Assembly (NCBI RefSeq): GCF_003315135.1
Contig: NZ_QNRK01000010.1
Location: 62,001-126,000 of the forward strand
DNA: 64,000 nucleotides
Reading direction: 5' to 3'
Source of the DNA: Roseiarcus fermentans
GTDB taxonomy: Bacteria; Pseudomonadota; Alphaproteobacteria; Rhizobiales; Beijerinckiaceae
Part shown: positions 45,910-54,157 of the stretch, in pieces
How the letters are laid out: each line of letters begins with the position of its first letter
Numbering within the stretch: the first letter of the stretch is position 1
Made by a program: the position numbers and the translations under genes
Notes under the pieces: generated by a model
Told to the model about the DNA's origin: nothing
The model's database searches: none
Seen by the model: only the letters and a program-made list of their open reading frames with translations

Positions 45910-47469
45910 CTATTCGGCGGCGGCGCCGAGGCGGCGCGCCTTGACGAAATCCTCGCCGAAATGGTCGAGGGCGCTCAGCACCGGCAGGGCCACGAGGCCG
46001 CCGAGCGCGCACAGCGAGCCGTCGGTCATCACCTCGCAGAGGTCGCGCACGAGCGCGACGTTGGTCTCCCGGTCCTGTCCGGCGATGATCCGGTCGATCG
46101 TCTCTGCGCCCCGGGTCGAGCCGATGCGGCAGGGCGTGCACTTGCCGCAGCTTTCCTTGGCGCAGAATGCGAAGGCGAACCGCGCCTGCCGCGCCATGTC
46201 GACGGTGTCGTCGAACACGACGACGCCGCCGTGGCCGAGCAGGCCGCCGGCGCGCGTCATGGCCTCGTAGTCGAGGGCCGTGTCGAGCAGCGCCGCCGGA
46301 AAATAGGCGCCGAGCGGCCCGCCGACCTGGACGGCGCGGATCGGCCGGCCGGACCGCGTTCCGCCGCCGAAATCCTCGACGAGCTGGCGCAGGGTCGGGC
46401 CGAAGGCGAGCTCGACCAGCCCGCCGAAGCGGACGTTGCCGGCGAGCTGGAAAGGCTGCGACCCGAGCGAGCGGCCGACGCCGTATTCGGCGTAGGCCTG
46501 CGATCCGTGCTCCAGAATCCACGGGGCGGAGGCGAAGCTCAGCATGTTGTTGATGACGGTCGGCTTGCCGAACAGGCCCGAGACGGCGGGCAGGGGCGGC
46601 TTCACCCGCACTTCGCCGCGCTTGCCTTCGAGGCTCTCCAGCATCGACGTCTCCTCGCCGCAGACATAGGCGCCGGCGCCGAGCCGAGCCTCGATGTCGA
46701 AGGCGTGGGACGCGCCCATCAGGCTCGCGCCGATGACGCCGGCCGCGCGCGCGCAGTCGAGGGCGCGGCTGAACACGTCGTAGGCGTGCGGATATTCGGA
46801 GCGGATGTAGACATAGCCCTTGTCGGCGCCGACGGCGAGGCTCGCGATCGCCATGCCCTCGATGACCAGGAAGGGATCGCCCTCCATCAGCATCCGGTCG
46901 GCGAAGGTCCCGCTGTCGCCCTCGTCGGCGTTGCAGACGATGTACTTCTGGTCGGACCGGACGCTGGCGACCGCGCCCCACTTGATTCCGGTCGGGAATC
47001 CGGCGCCGCCGCGGCCGCGAAGGCCCGAGGCGACGATCTCGTCGACGATCGACTCCGGCCTCAGCGCGAGGGCGCGCGCCAGCCCCTTGAGGCCGCCATG
47101 GGCGCGATAGTCCTCGATCGACAGCGGGTCGACGAGTCCGCAGCGCGCGAACACCAGACGCTGCTGGCGCGCGAGATAGGGGATCTCCGCGACGAGGCCG
47201 AGTCGTTTGCGGTGGTCGCCGCCGTTCAGGAACCCGGCGTCGAACAGCGCGGCCGCATCGGCGGGCGCGACCGGGCCGTAGCCGACCCGGCCCCGCGCGC
47301 TTTCGACCTCGACCAGCGGCTCGAGCCAGAACAGGCCGCGCGAGCCGGTGCGGACGATTTCGACCTCCACGCCTCGCGCCGCGGCCTCGCGCGCAATCGC
47401 ACGGGCGACGGCGTCGGCGCCGACCGACAGGGCGGAGGAATCGCCCGGAACGAAAACCCGCGCGCTCAA
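45910..47469 (-). CDS. fdsB: NAD-dependent formate dehydrogenase, beta (diaphorase) subunit
   Basis: FdsB (519 residues) carries FMN and the NAD site and passes electrons from FdsA/FdsG to NAD+. It is homologous to NuoF. The FMN/NAD motifs are ASGLRGRGGAGFPTGIKW, YIVCNADEGDSGTFADRM and GAGAYVCGEETSMLESLEG. The 4Fe-4S ligands are ESCGKCTPCRIGSTRG. An N-terminal part of about 130 residues resembles a thioredoxin-like domain but lacks its cysteines. The start is a TTG at 47469 that overlaps the fdsG stop (TTGA); no better start fits the family. Confidence 0.92.
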   Translation of the reverse strand: MSARVFVPGDSSALSVGADAVARAIAREAAARGVEVEIVRTGSRGLFWLEPLVEVESARGRVGYGPVAPADAAALFDAGFLNGGDHRKRLGLVAEIPYLARQQRLVFARCGLVDPLSIEDYRAHGGLKGLARALALRPESIVDEIVASGLRGRGGAGFPTGIKWGAVASVRSDQKYIVCNADEGDSGTFADRMLMEGDPFLVIEGMAIASLAVGADKGYVYIRSEYPHAYDVFSRALDCARAAGVIGASLMGASHAFDIEARLGAGAYVCGEETSMLESLEGKRGEVRVKPPLPAVSGLFGKPTVINNMLSFASAPWILEHGSQAYAEYGVGRSLGSQPFQLAGNVRFGGLVELAFGPTLRQLVEDFGGGTRSGRPIRAVQVGGPLGAYFPAALLDTALDYEAMTRAGGLLGHGGVVVFDDTVDMARQARFAFAFCAKESCGKCTPCRIGSTRGAETIDRIIAGQDRETNVALVRDLCEVMTDGSLCALGGLVALPVLSALDHFGEDFVKARRLGAAAE

Positions 47470-47948
47470 ACCGGCCCCCTGTCCGCGCCGGCGACCAGAC
47501 GGTCGAGCGCGTCGCGATCGAGCCGGCCGACCGGCTCGCCGTCGATCAGCGCCGCCGGCGACAGCGCGCAATTGCCGAGGCAATAGACGGACTCGATGCG
47601 CAGGCCCCGGCTGTCGGCCTGCGCATCCGGCGCGAGCCCGTGCCGCTCGGCGAGATGGGCGACCAGATCTTCGCACCCCAGCGCCTGGCACGACTCGGCG
47701 CGGCAGAGCCTGAGGACGCGTCCGTGCGCCGGCGCGCGGCGGAAGTCGTGGTAGAAGCTGACGACGCCGAGCACCTCGGCTTTCGACAGGTTGAGCGACT
47801 CGGCCAGGATCGGGATCGCCGCGTCGTCGACGTAGCCGAACGCGGTCTGAAGGTCGTGCAGGATCGGCAGCAGGGCCCCGGGGACCGACTTCCTGCGATC
47901 GACGATGTCACGCGCAAGCTGGGCGTCGAAGGCCGCGGCGGCCGCCAT
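47466..47948 (-). CDS. fdsG: NAD-dependent formate dehydrogenase, gamma subunit
   Basis: FdsG (160 residues) is a NuoE-like 2Fe-2S subunit that links FdsA to FdsB. The thioredoxin-like fold has SVPGALLPILHDLQTAFGYV and EVLGVVSFYHDFRRAP, and the four cysteine ligands lie in LCRAESCQALGC and VYCLGNCALSP. The ATG at 47948 follows CGGGAGGGAACGGGA. It is the first gene of the fds operon; the promoter should lie in 47949-48309, a gap shared with the divergent small gene at 48310. Confidence 0.94.
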   Translation of the reverse strand: MAAAAAFDAQLARDIVDRRKSVPGALLPILHDLQTAFGYVDDAAIPILAESLNLSKAEVLGVVSFYHDFRRAPAHGRVLRLCRAESCQALGCEDLVAHLAERHGLAPDAQADSRGLRIESVYCLGNCALSPAALIDGEPVGRLDRDALDRLVAGADRGPV

Positions 47949-48309
47949 TCCCGTTCCCTCCCGATGATCGCTGCGATTATCCCCCTTCTGGCCCGGTCCG
48001 GCAAATCGAACGTTCGGAAGGGGCGAGCTCATCTGTCGGAGCCCGCTCTGCTGCCCGAACGCGAACGCGCTGGCGCTCCGGATTTCCGGGCTGCGGCCTC
48101 GTGTGCGGCGGCGCGATCGCGAGCGAGACTCCGCGTCGCGACAAACGACCGCATTGTTTTTCTGTGTAAACTTCCCGATAATGGCGACGCGGGCGGCCAC
48201 TTTTCAACGCCGGCAGGAACCAATCTTTCGTTATCCGCTTCCGCCGATCGCCATCGGGAGCAATGGGTCAGGCGTACGGGCCGGCCCCGAGGCAAGCGTG
48301 GTCAGAGGG
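47949..48309. other. Divergent promoter region upstream of fdsG
   Basis: This 361-base gap separates fdsG from the small gene at 48310. The frame of fdsG stays open upstream to about 48200, but the residues there (Arg- and Ser-rich) are not FdsG-like. It should contain the fds promoter. I see no palindrome strong enough to name as an operator. Confidence 0.45.
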
Positions 48310-48546
48310 ATGACGAGCAACATCGAGATCGAGGCGGTTGAAAGGGTGCTGGCGAGACTGTTCGGGACGGAGTCCGCTGCACAGTCGTTCCGGCGCAACG
48401 AAGCGATCGAAATTCTCGAAGCGGCGAAGAGGGCGCGCCAGGCGATCGACGGCGCGACGCAGATCCCGCCGGCCTGCGGCGAGCGCCAGATCTGCCAGTG
48501 TCCGGTCTGCCAGCGAAGACACTGGCGGGCGACCGGCGACGCCTGA
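48310..48546 (+). CDS. Small Cys-containing hypothetical protein
   Basis: This 78-residue protein has a helical N-terminal part (EIEAVERVLARLFGTESAAQ, then RNEAIEILEAAKRARQAIDG) and a C-terminal cysteine group, CGERQICQCPVCQRRHW, with C-x5-C-x-C-x2-C spacing plus a His. This suggests a small metal site or redox-sensitive tail. The ATG follows AGAGGG. It is divergent from the formate dehydrogenase operon. No family is recognised. Confidence 0.6.
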   Translation: MTSNIEIEAVERVLARLFGTESAAQSFRRNEAIEILEAAKRARQAIDGATQIPPACGERQICQCPVCQRRHWRATGDA

Positions 48547-49061
48547 CGATCTTTCCGGCAGGTTCGGCGGCCGGCGTGGTTGAATCGGGCGCGAACATCC
48601 CCGACCGCCAGCGGCGGCGCCCCACGCCCTGCTCACCGGCAGCAGGGTGCGAGTAGACCGCCGCCTCCAGCGCCGCTTCGCTCATGTCCGCGGGCGGCGG
48701 CCCGGCGAGGCCTCCGGTTTCCCCGCGCGTCCCAAGCAACCCGAGGTATCTCCCAAGATGGACGCCGAAGTACGCCGTCATCGCGAGCGACCCCCGGGTC
48801 GATGAGCCCGGGGGGAAGCGACCCAGGGGCCGTTGGGCTGCTGTTGCGGCTCCTTGCAAAATGGACGCAAACGGCGTCGTGGATCGCTTCGTCCCCCCGG
48901 GCTCTTCGACCCGGGGGTTGCTCCTCGCAATGACGGGGTTGGGAGTTACACTCGACGCGGGAATCGACGTAGACCTGCCGTTGCAAACAGCGACTGCAAA
49001 CGGCGAGCGTAGCGATGTCAGCGGCCGCTGCCTCAAAGCGCATAGTTTGCCCGATGCGGTC
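48547..49061. other. Intergenic region with repeat copy 3
   Basis: About 515 bases lie between the small gene at 48310 and the 3' end of the convergent cyclase gene. They hold the intergenic repeat element at 48777-48949. The remaining bases give no credible gene. Confidence 0.5.
48777..48949. repeat. Intergenic repeat element, copy 3 of 4
   Basis: The element runs from GTCATCGCGAGCGA to CTCGCAATGACGGGGTTGGG with GTTAC at its end. The middle shares GGCCGTTGGGCTGCTGTTGCG with the copy at 7024. Two further inner hairpin arms, CCCCCGGGTCGA and TCGACCCGGGGG-like, are specific to this copy. Confidence 0.65.
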
Positions 49062-52000
49062 CTAAGCCCAATCCTCGATCAGCGCCTGCGCCTCGGCGAT
49101 CGCGGGCATTTCGGACGTCGGCGCAAAGCCCTCCAGCGCGTCGCTCAGAACTGCGTAGGCTTCGACGGGACGGCTGGTCGATTGGTAGAGCCTGGCGAGC
49201 GCGATGGAGACCAACAGCGTCTCCGAGCGCGCGCCCTGCGCGACCGACAGGAGCAGCGCATCGCGGTAGGCGGCTTCGGCGCCGGCGGCGTCCGCTTCGA
49301 CCAGAACTTCGCCGCGCAGTCGCAGGAGCCAGCAGCGAACCCAGTCCTCGCCGGTCTCGTCCGCGATGGCGAGGCCCCGCGCGACCGCGGCCAACGCCTC
49401 GTCATGGCGTCCGAGGGTCCGCTCGACGTCCGCCAGAAGCGCCTTGCTGGTCGGCTGGTTGAGCTTGGCGCCGAGTTCGGCGTCGGTCTCGAGCCTGGCG
49501 CGGAAGGCCGCGGCGGCGTCGTGCTGGCCCAGGCGCACGCGCGCCCAGCCCGCGAGCTTTGCGCCCGCGGCGCGCCAGAACTTGAGTTCGTTCGTTTCCG
49601 CAAGCGTGAGCAGAGTCTCGGCCACCGGAAGGACGGCCGCCGCGCGACCGCCGCGCGCGCCGACCAGAGCGTCGTTGAAGAGCGCCGCGCATTGGGACGA
49701 AACCTGGCCCCACGTCGTCGCGCCATCGAGCGCCGCCTTGAACAGACGCCTGGATTCGTCGAATTCGCCGAGATACCAGATCGTGTGACCGAGCGTTGCT
49801 TGCGCGAAGCACAGGAGGTCCGTGCCGAAAATCGCCAGCAACTCCTGGTCGAGCTGCGCTCCGCTCTCCGCGATCACCGTCCTCAGGTCCGCGGCGGCGC
49901 CGGCGAAATCGGCCGCCATGAGCTTGAGGAACGCGATCGTGCGACGAGCGTAGAGCGCGTGTCCCGCAAGGCCAAGCGCTTCGGCCTCTTTCCGGAATCG
50001 TTCAGCCCCGGCGCGCGCGGCGCGGCCGTCGCCACGCATCATGTCGGCGGAAATGCGGCCATAAAGGACGGTCCAGTCGCGAGGCGTCCTGATCGCGCCG
50101 GCATGGACTTCCGCCCTCGCCAGCGCCGCCTTCGTCTCCTCGGCGCCGAAGCCCTTGGTCATCATCGAGGCCAGGGCGTAACCCGCATGGACCTTGGCGC
50201 GCGCCTCGCGCGAGTCGCGATCGACCTGCGGGGACGCCCGGTCACGCGCCTTGTCCGCCATCTCGATCGCCTTGCCGAGGTGGGCGATCGCCTCCTGGAA
50301 GGCGGAGCGGCGGAGCGCCGCGTCGCCGGCCTTGCCCCACCATTCCACCGCTGACTCGGTGTCGCCGGCTTGCGTGAAATGATGCGCAACGAGTTCCGGC
50401 TGCGGTTCGAGCGCGGCGAGAAGCGCCTCAGCCGCCCGGCGGTGCAGCGCCTGCCGGCGGATTTTCAAAAGGCTCTCGTAGGCGGCGTCCTGGATCAGCG
50501 CGTGCTTGAAGCGATAGGCAGCGTCGGGGGCGTGGCCTTCGACGAACAGGAGGTCCGCCTCCGCGAGCTTGTCGAGGGCGGATTGCAGGGCGGCTTCGGT
50601 AAGGGCGCCGCCGCGTTGTAGGGCGGGGTCGGCGACCCCGCCGCCGCGGTCAGCGACCGCGGCCACAGGGTTGATCGCGGCTACAGACCGCAACATCCCA
50701 TAGGAAAAATCGCGGCCCAGCACCGCGCCGATCTGCGCGACCTCGCGCGCTTCGCCGAGGCGATCAAGCCGGGCCGCAAGCGACTGCTGGAGGGTCGGCG
50801 GGATCGCCTGGGCGCCGCCCCGTGCGCCGCCTTCGAGCAGGAGGCGCGTCACCTCCTCGACGAACAGCGGCACGCCTCCGGTACGGTCGGTCACGCCGTC
50901 CATGACCTCGTTCGACAGCGCATGCCGCTCGGCGATCGTCCCGACCATTTTGCGGATCTCGGCGCGGTCGAGCGGCACGAGCGAGACGACGCCGTGATGC
51001 GAACGCGTCGCCCAGGGCGCGCGGAACTCCGGACGGGCCGTGGCCACGATGAACAACGGGGCCGCCGCGCCGCGGTCGACCAGTGTCTTCATGAGATCGA
51101 GCGTGGTCGGGTCGGCCCAGTGGAGGTCCTCGAAAGCCAGCACGAGGGGTTGCGCGCGGGCGCCGGAGACAATCCAGGCGGCCAGGGCGGCGAGCTGACG
51201 GCGGCGCACTTCCTCCGGCGCCCGTCTTGGCGCGCGGGCCTCGGGAACCGGGATGTCGAGCAGAGGCGCGACGAGGGCCGCGGTCTCGCCCGCGTCCAGC
51301 TTCGCGCGCCCGAGCGCCTCCTCGAGGTCGGCGAGGCGCTTGTCCGCCGGAACGTCGGCCCCGCCGAAACGCAGCCGGCCCCATTCGGCGAGCGGATGGA
51401 GCGGCGTGTTCTGCAGGAGTTGCGACGTGGCCCACTCGACCCAGGTGCAGGGCGTCTCGCCGAGGCGGGCGCGGAACTCTTCGACGAGTCTCGACTTGCC
51501 GAGACCGGGCTCGCCGACGACCTGGACGAACTGGCCCTCGCCGCCCCGCGCGCGCTCCCACCGGCGCAGGAGCAAGGCGAGGTCCTCCTCGCGGCCGACG
51601 AACGGGGTGAGCGACCTCGCGCCGCCCCGCCGCGCGCCGCTGCTCGCGCGCACGAGGCGATAGAGGATTGGCCGGCCGGAAACGCCCTTGAGGTCGTGCG
51701 GTCCCTTGTCCTCGGCGACGAAGCGGCCCGCGATGTGGCGCTGCACAGCGGCGGTGACGAGCGCAGTTCCGGGCGCCGCAGCGGCCTGGGTCCGCGCAGC
51801 GACGTTGGGCGCCTCGCCGAACACCTCGCCGGTGGCGTCGACCACGACGGGCCCCATGTCGAGGCCGATGCGCGCCGAGAGTCTCGGCAGGCCCCTGATC
51901 TCATTTCGCGCGTTCAGCGCATCGAGCGCGGCGAGGATCGCGAGTGCGGCGAGCGCGGCGCGCTCGGCGTCGTTCTCCTGCGCGCTCGGGTAGCCGAACA

Positions 52001-52493
52001 GCGCCATGAGGCCGTCGCCCAGTTTCTTCAGCACATGGCCGCCGAAATGGACGACGGCCTCCGAAGCGGCGTCGAGATAGGCGCCGACGAGGTCGCGCCA
52101 GTCCTCGGCGTCGAGCTTCGCCGCCAGCGCCGTCGAGCCGACGAGATCGCAGAACATCACCGTCACAGGGCGGCGCTCGGCGGCGATGTCGGCGGACTTC
52201 TGGGGCGGCGAGGGGGGAGAGTGAAGCGAACCGGCCGGCGGCGGCTCGGGCGGGAGGGTCGTGTCGGACGCGGTCTTGGGCTCGGTCCGAAGGGCGGCGA
52301 TTGCGTCGAGCAATTTGCGCCTGTGGCCGACGGCGGCGACGCCGACCTCCTTCAGGTCCTCGGCCGTCAGGCTCGGCAGGACGTCTCCGTCGATCGCGTT
52401 GTCCCTGAATCCAACTTCGTACTGACCGAGACCGAGGTTCTTGAGCCAAGCCCCGACGTCCACGATCGTCCCCACCTTGCGCCAACCGATCAT
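49062..52493 (-). CDS. SAM-domain / class III adenylate cyclase / AAA ATPase / TPR protein
   Basis: This large protein (1143 residues from the ATG at 52493) has four parts. A SAM-like helical domain comes first (WLKNLGLGQYEVGFRDNAID, LPSLTAEDLKEVGV). A class III nucleotide cyclase follows, with metal-binding Asp residues in TVMFCDLVGSTALAAKLD and KLGDGLMALFGYPSAQ. Next is an NTPase domain with Walker A QVVGEPGLGKSRLVEEFRAR and LVLAFEDLHWADPTTLDLMK. The last 450 residues are TPR-like helices. Such proteins probably make cAMP in response to a partner or peptide signal. A frame extends upstream to 52667; the start is uncertain. A palindromic insertion lies at residues 610-624. Confidence 0.85.
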   Translation of the reverse strand: MIGWRKVGTIVDVGAWLKNLGLGQYEVGFRDNAIDGDVLPSLTAEDLKEVGVAAVGHRRKLLDAIAALRTEPKTASDTTLPPEPPPAGSLHSPPSPPQKSADIAAERRPVTVMFCDLVGSTALAAKLDAEDWRDLVGAYLDAASEAVVHFGGHVLKKLGDGLMALFGYPSAQENDAERAALAALAILAALDALNARNEIRGLPRLSARIGLDMGPVVVDATGEVFGEAPNVAARTQAAAAPGTALVTAAVQRHIAGRFVAEDKGPHDLKGVSGRPILYRLVRASSGARRGGARSLTPFVGREEDLALLLRRWERARGGEGQFVQVVGEPGLGKSRLVEEFRARLGETPCTWVEWATSQLLQNTPLHPLAEWGRLRFGGADVPADKRLADLEEALGRAKLDAGETAALVAPLLDIPVPEARAPRRAPEEVRRRQLAALAAWIVSGARAQPLVLAFEDLHWADPTTLDLMKTLVDRGAAAPLFIVATARPEFRAPWATRSHHGVVSLVPLDRAEIRKMVGTIAERHALSNEVMDGVTDRTGGVPLFVEEVTRLLLEGGARGGAQAIPPTLQQSLAARLDRLGEAREVAQIGAVLGRDFSYGMLRSVAAINPVAAVADRGGGVADPALQRGGALTEAALQSALDKLAEADLLFVEGHAPDAAYRFKHALIQDAAYESLLKIRRQALHRRAAEALLAALEPQPELVAHHFTQAGDTESAVEWWGKAGDAALRRSAFQEAIAHLGKAIEMADKARDRASPQVDRDSREARAKVHAGYALASMMTKGFGAEETKAALARAEVHAGAIRTPRDWTVLYGRISADMMRGDGRAARAGAERFRKEAEALGLAGHALYARRTIAFLKLMAADFAGAAADLRTVIAESGAQLDQELLAIFGTDLLCFAQATLGHTIWYLGEFDESRRLFKAALDGATTWGQVSSQCAALFNDALVGARGGRAAAVLPVAETLLTLAETNELKFWRAAGAKLAGWARVRLGQHDAAAAFRARLETDAELGAKLNQPTSKALLADVERTLGRHDEALAAVARGLAIADETGEDWVRCWLLRLRGEVLVEADAAGAEAAYRDALLLSVAQGARSETLLVSIALARLYQSTSRPVEAYAVLSDALEGFAPTSEMPAIAEAQALIEDWA
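50623..50662. repeat. Double palindrome inserted in frame in the cyclase gene
   Basis: Two perfect hairpins stand side by side: GCGGGGTCG/CGACCCCGC (50623-50641, one-base centre) and CCGCGGTC/GACCGCGG (50644-50662, AGC centre). On the coding strand they give AVADRGGGVADPAL, which interrupts the helical region between LRSVAA and TEAALQSALDKL. The insertion keeps the frame. It looks like a palindromic repeat element that settled inside a coding sequence, in the manner of the Rickettsia palindromic elements. Confidence 0.6.
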
Positions 52494-52968
52494 CGCTGGC
52501 GTTCCCAAGTCTGTAAAGCGAATGAAGCTGGGACCCCACCCCATGTCCGCTGATGGCGCGATCCTGCGGCGCCCGAGCGAAAGGGAAGAGAGGGGCCTCG
52601 ATTGGTCACGTTCGCCAGGCCGCACCAGGACCCGAGGAGGCCGCGACATTTGCAGCGGTCTGGGCAAATTCGATTTGCGGACCGATCGTAACCGCCAAGC
52701 CTAGGGGCGCCTTGGGAATGACGGGCGGTCGTCGACGCCGAGGCGGGCGATGACGCTTCCCGGCCGTCCTCGCGAGGAGCCCGAAGGGCGACGCGGCGAT
52801 CCAGGGGCCGCCTGCGCCAACGTCGAAGCGCGGCGACGCGGGGCATACGGCAGATCTTGGCCGCGCCCCCTTGGATCGCCGCGTCGCTTCGCTCCTCGCG
52901 ATGACGGCGGCTTGGGAGTTACGACCGATTCCGACACCCAGCTTAAGTTCTTGATTTTCTGATCGTAA
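52494..52968. other. Upstream region of the cyclase gene with repeat copy 4
   Basis: These 475 bases include the uncertain 5' end of the cyclase gene (its frame is open to 52667 with an alternative ATG at 52544), followed by non-coding sequence and the intergenic repeat at 52766-52922. No other gene is seen. Confidence 0.45.
52766..52922. repeat. Intergenic repeat element, copy 4 of 4
   Basis: The left half (GTCCTCGCGAGGAGCCCGAA, GGGCGACGCGGCGATCCAGG) is almost the same as in the copy at 24468, and the right end (CTCCTCGCGATGACGG, TTGGGAGTTAC) as in the copies at 7024 and 48777. It lies between the tRNA-Ser gene and the cyclase gene. Confidence 0.65.
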
Positions 52969-53062
52969 TGGCGGAGACGCAGGGATTCGAACCCTGGATA
53001 GGGCTTTACAACCCTATAACGGTTTAGCAAACCGCCGCCTTCAGCCTCTCGGCCACGTCTCC
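52969..53062 (-). tRNA. tRNA-Ser (anticodon GCU)
   Basis: The minus strand folds as a class II tRNA of 94 bases. The acceptor 5' arm GGAGACG pairs with CGTCTCC before an encoded CCA. The D arm is GGCCGAGAGGCTGAAGGC, the anticodon loop lies in GGTTTGCTAAACC with anticodon GCT, a long variable arm (ATAGGGTTGTAAAGCCCTAT) follows, and the T arm is CAGGGTTCGAATCCCTG. The long variable arm and GCT anticodon give serine for AGC/AGU codons. Confidence 0.97.
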
Positions 53063-53323
53063 ACGAGGTGCGGACATATGCCCGACGCGTTCGCTCATTG
53101 CAAGCGGGCCGGGCGAAAATCCTCGCCGCGCGTCCGGCCCCCACGGCGACGGCCGGGGCTTCATCCTCCGCCTGATCATCCTCGGCGACACGGGTTACGC
53201 TCCGGCCGGACGAGCGGGGACCGCGGTGAACCAGGAACGGGCGGCGGCGCCGGTCGAACCCGCGCGCGAACGCGGGCTCCGGACGCGGCCGACTCGGAAG
53301 CAGCCGGTCGAGGTCGGATCCGC
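53063..53323. other. Intergenic region, no gene seen
   Basis: This gap of about 260 bases lies between the 5' end of tRNA-Ser and the 3' end of the histone-like gene. It should hold the tRNA promoter. I see no other element. Confidence 0.4.
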
Positions 53324-53698
53324 TTATTCGCTGGTCGGCGGCGTGTCGCCGGGCGCGGTCGGCGAAACGACCGGCTCCGCCGTCTTGCGCCGCGCCGGGG
53401 CGCGCTTTGCGACGTCGGTCTTCTTGGCCCCCGCCTTTTTTGTCGCGGTCTTGGCTGCGGCGGTCTTCGCTGCGGTCGTCTTGGCGGCGGTGTTCGTGGC
53501 CGGCGGCTTGCGCGCCGTCGTCTTGGCGGCAGTTGTCGAGGCGTCGGTCTTCTTGGCCGCGGTCTCCTTCACCGCACTCTTGCGCGCGGTCTGCTTGGCG
53601 GCGGCCTTGCGCACAGTCTTCTTCGCCGCGGCTTCCTTGGCGGGCTTCTTCGTAGCGGCGGTCTTCTTCGACGGCTTCGTGCCTGCTGCTTTCGCCAT
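53324..53698 (-). CDS. Histone H1-like Lys/Ala-rich DNA-binding protein
   Basis: This 124-residue protein is made almost wholly of Ala, Lys and Thr in repeats such as AAKKTVRKAAAKQTARKSAV and TAAKTTAAKTAAAKTATKKA. This resembles the C-terminal tail of eukaryotic histone H1 and bacterial H1-like proteins (HctB/AlgP type). It probably binds and compacts DNA. A short acidic-proline tail (PVVSPTAPGDTPPTSE) ends it. Length may vary between strains because the repeats can recombine. An AAGGAACGCGAACC stretch precedes the ATG. Confidence 0.78.
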   Translation of the reverse strand: MAKAAGTKPSKKTAATKKPAKEAAAKKTVRKAAAKQTARKSAVKETAAKKTDASTTAAKTTARKPPATNTAAKTTAAKTAAAKTATKKAGAKKTDVAKRAPARRKTAEPVVSPTAPGDTPPTSE

Positions 53699-54126
53699 GG
53701 TTCGCGTTCCTTGTCGATCGTCCCATTTTCCCGCTTTTGAAAGCTCCGCACGAACGCGAGCCTTGTCAAGTCCCTATCGACAGGCGCGCGCGTTCGGAGC
53801 GCTGCGGCGAGCGGTCTCGCGACGGATTCGGCGTTCGATTTCGCGCGCCCGACGGCGGCCGCCGCAACGCAGGCTCGGCGCCGCCGTCGAACGGCCGTCG
53901 ACGTCGTCGATCCGCGCTCAGCCCTTGCTTTCAGCCGGATTCGGGACCCTGCGCCGCGCGAAACGCAGCCGCACGCCGTTCGAACAGGCGCTTCCCTTCA
54001 GGACGTCCGCCGGCTTTCCGTCGCGCGGGCGAGCGTCCATCGCCTTGTCTTTGCGCCACCGTCGCAAAACCGCCGCGCCAGCCCGGAGGAGCGGCGCGGC
54101 GAGCCAGCGCGTCGACAGCGAAAGCG
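53699..54126. other. Intergenic region, no gene seen
   Basis: About 430 bases lie between the histone-like gene and the gatB terminator hairpin. Open frames here are Arg-rich and show no family pattern. A 40-codon frame on the minus strand near 53920-54040 (MDARPRDGKPADVLKGSACS) is too short to support. Confidence 0.45.
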
Positions 54127-54149
54127 GCGAATCGCAGCCTGCGATTCGC
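54127..54149 (-). terminator. Terminator-like hairpin after gatB
   Basis: GCGAATCGCA (54127-54136) and TGCGATTCGC (54140-54149) form a perfect ten-base stem with a three-base loop, nine bases beyond the gatB stop. No T-run follows in the minus direction, so it may need Rho or act by protecting the mRNA 3' end. Confidence 0.5.
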
Positions 54150-54157
54150 GGGCGCCG

